A stretch of 5,836 nucleotides of DNA from positions 1-5,836 of the forward strand of contig CAAGDZ010000156.1 in NCBI GenBank assembly GCA_900768735.1, read 5' to 3'. This DNA is from Oscillospiraceae bacterium (GTDB lineage Bacteria > Bacillota > Clostridia > Oscillospirales > Ruminococcaceae). Position numbers and translations under genes: made by a program. Under the pieces are notes generated by a model, which ran no database searches, had not been told where the DNA came from, and saw nothing but the letters and a program-made list of their open reading frames with translations. Shown here one piece after another: positions 4,317-5,836 of the stretch (positions are counted from its first letter, which is position 1; every line of letters starts with the position of its first letter).

Positions 4317-5836
4317 AGGCGGCTTTTTCGCAAAATACCTTTTATACAGGCTTTTTCGCGAAAAGGGGCTGCTGATAACGAGCGTTATATGCGCCCTGCT
4401 GACCCTCCCGCTTTTGTGCGCGGCGGCGCTGTTCAGCATAAATTATCTCGGCGGGATAACCGACACGATACGATTTGATTTGCAGAGCGCGGGACAGCTC
4501 GACACGATGCTGTATGTGGATTTTCTCGCGGTGATATTCAGCTTTGCGGCGGTGATTATTTCGCTTGTGATAAGCTTTATCCTGCCTGCGCGGCTGTTTC
4601 GCTATAATCTTGAGAGCCACAGCACGGATATGTATTTTTCTCTGCCGCTCTCCCGCAGTCAGCTTTTCCTCGGCGATTTTACGGCGGGGATGTGCATTAC
4701 CGCCGCTCCGCTTCTGCTCGGTATCGGAATCGGTCTGCCGATGCTGGAGGCGGTGCGGGAAGCGTTCCTCGCTATACCGGAGGAGAGCGCGGCGTATCGC
4801 ATATTTGCTGTCAATGGGTCGCTTGACAGGAGGTGCGAAAACCTTATGAACACAGCGTATATCGGGGTGCTGTGCATTGTACTGCTTGTGATATTCACCT
4901 ACATTTTCGGGGTGTTTATGAGCGTGTGCTGCGGAAAGACGGCGGACAGCATGGCTTTTACGCTTTTGCTTCACATACTGCCGCCCGCGGTTATGGCGGT
5001 GATGGTGGCGCTTGTGTTTGTTAATACCTACGGCGTGGACTATACCGCGGATATGAGTAATGCGCTCGGGGTTGTACCGCCGGTGGGTACGATAATTTCG
5101 GCTTTTATGAAAATATCCGACAGCGCGGCGAATAACAACACGATACCCGCGCTGACTGAGCTTGTTTCACCCATTCAGATAATAATCCTCATACTTATTG
5201 CTATAGCGCTTGCGGCGGCGGCATATCTGCTGTCGCGGCGCAGAAAAGCCGAACAGACGGGAAAGCCGTTTGTCTTTGATATATTCTACCATATAATCTC
5301 GCTCGGCACGGTGCTGTGTATTGCGGCGTTCTTTGTGCTGCTGGCGCAGATTGCGGGATATGACACCCTGCCGATATATGTCACGATGCTTATAATCTGC
5401 GCGGTGGTTTATCTGCTGTTTGAGGTGGTGCACAAGCGCGGATTTTCAAAGCTGTGGGTAAGCGGGATACGCTTTGCCGCTGTGATAGTGCTTTCCTGCT
5501 CCCTGCTCCCCGACGTATCGTATATGACGGGCAGAGCTATAAGCAGCTATATGCCTGACTTATCCACGGTGCAGAGCGCGACGGTAAACGGCGGGGTGCT
5601 GACCGCCGAAGTCGTTCCGGACTGGAGTACCGAGCAGAAGGAGCTTTGCTATACCGACAGCGGGGACATAGAGAAAATCTGGCAGCTTCACAAAGAGCTT
5701 ATAGACGGCGGATACACCACGGCATACAATGTGAATTACGGCAATGCCTTTCAGATAGTTTATCGGCTGAATGACGGCGGCGAGGTACGGCGCAGCTACG
5801 TTTTAAGCAGCAGATATGTTGGCAGGGTGCGCGACA
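4291..5836 (+). CDS. ABC transporter permease, 3' end outside the window
   Basis: An open frame of 515 codons starts at ATG 4291 and runs off the window without a stop. It encodes the membrane partner of the ATPase. About nine hydrophobic segments can be seen, roughly at residues 26-48, 77-100, 135-151, 190-215, 222-246, 295-314, 333-352, 361-380 and 392-408. SLPLSR (117-122) after the second segment matches the LPxSR-type motif frequent in ABC-2 export permeases. A basic turn SRRRK follows segment six, probably cytoplasmic. From about residue 410 the chain is soluble, rich in Tyr, Ser, Asp and Gly, and likely outside the membrane. The size exceeds a minimal six-helix ABC-2 subunit, which fits the large permeases of clostridial YtrA-linked systems. 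It has no N-terminal signal peptide other than the first membrane helix. Substrate and C-terminal end are unknown. Confidence 0.9.
   Translation, partial: MTTPASTGRGGFFAKYLLYRLFREKGLLITSVICALLTLPLLCAAALFSINYLGGITDTIRFDLQSAGQLDTMLYVDFLAVIFSFAAVIISLVISFILPARLFRYNLESHSTDMYFSLPLSRSQLFLGDFTAGMCITAAPLLLGIGIGLPMLEAVREAFLAIPEESAAYRIFAVNGSLDRRCENLMNTAYIGVLCIVLLVIFTYIFGVFMSVCCGKTADSMAFTLLLHILPPAVMAVMVALVFVNTYGVDYTADMSNALGVVPPVGTIISAFMKISDSAANNNTIPALTELVSPIQIIILILIAIALAAAAYLLSRRRKAEQTGKPFVFDIFYHIISLGTVLCIAAFFVLLAQIAGYDTLPIYVTMLIICAVVYLLFEVVHKRGFSKLWVSGIRFAAVIVLSCSLLPDVSYMTGRAISSYMPDLSTVQSATVNGGVLTAEVVPDWSTEQKELCYTDSGDIEKIWQLHKELIDGGYTTAYNVNYGNAFQIVYRLNDGGEVRRSYVLSSRYVGRVRD

Noticed and set aside
4342..4974. 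A 210-codon minus-strand frame inside the permease gene
   Set aside because: It is very rich in Arg, Lys, Gln and His, has no motif, and lies opposite a clear membrane-protein reading frame; it is a shadow.

Overview
The window looks like chromosomal DNA of a low-to-mid GC Bacillota, most plausibly a gut-type clostridium of the Oscillospiraceae/Ruminococcaceae kind. The reasons are AAAGGAGG-type ribosome sites, a consensus sigma-A promoter with extended -10, a TTG start, heavy use of the Ile codon ATA beside GC-rich third positions, and a YtrA-type GntR/ABC exporter locus. The genus is an inference; nothing in the sequence fixes it.

Layout. Positions 1-113 hold a terminator and short direct repeats behind an asparagine synthetase gene (asnB, minus strand, 114-1958). 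Positions 1959-2222 are a divergent control region: a candidate asnB promoter with a roughly 125-nt GC-rich leader points left, and a perfect-consensus promoter with an 8-bp inverted-repeat operator over its start site points right. The rightward unit starts with a small GntR/YtrA-family repressor (2223-2588, TTG start). An 828-bp stretch without a convincing gene follows (2589-3416). Then come an ABC transporter ATPase (3417-4316) and, overlapping it by 26 nt, a large polytopic ABC permease (4291 to beyond the window end).

How the genes work together. The regulator, ATPase and permease have the content of a YtrA/YtrB-type exporter module. The regulator probably represses its own promoter through the operator at 2176-2202, and an inducing signal (for the family, often cell-envelope stress or an antimicrobial peptide) would raise transporter expression. 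asnB is a separate metabolic gene that shares only the intergenic control region.

The unusual part is the gap between regulator and transporter. In related modules the genes usually lie close together. Here the gap has an AT-rich first part with dyads, a GC-rich island that folds on paper into nested hairpins including a closed three-way junction (2948-3030), degenerate repeats sharing a TAGGTGnGCG-like core, and two tandem 32-bp units, each with a GCCGGT/ACCGGC hairpin, directly before the ATPase start. This could be a structured regulatory leader, a decayed mobile or repetitive element, or both. It is the best candidate here for something undescribed.
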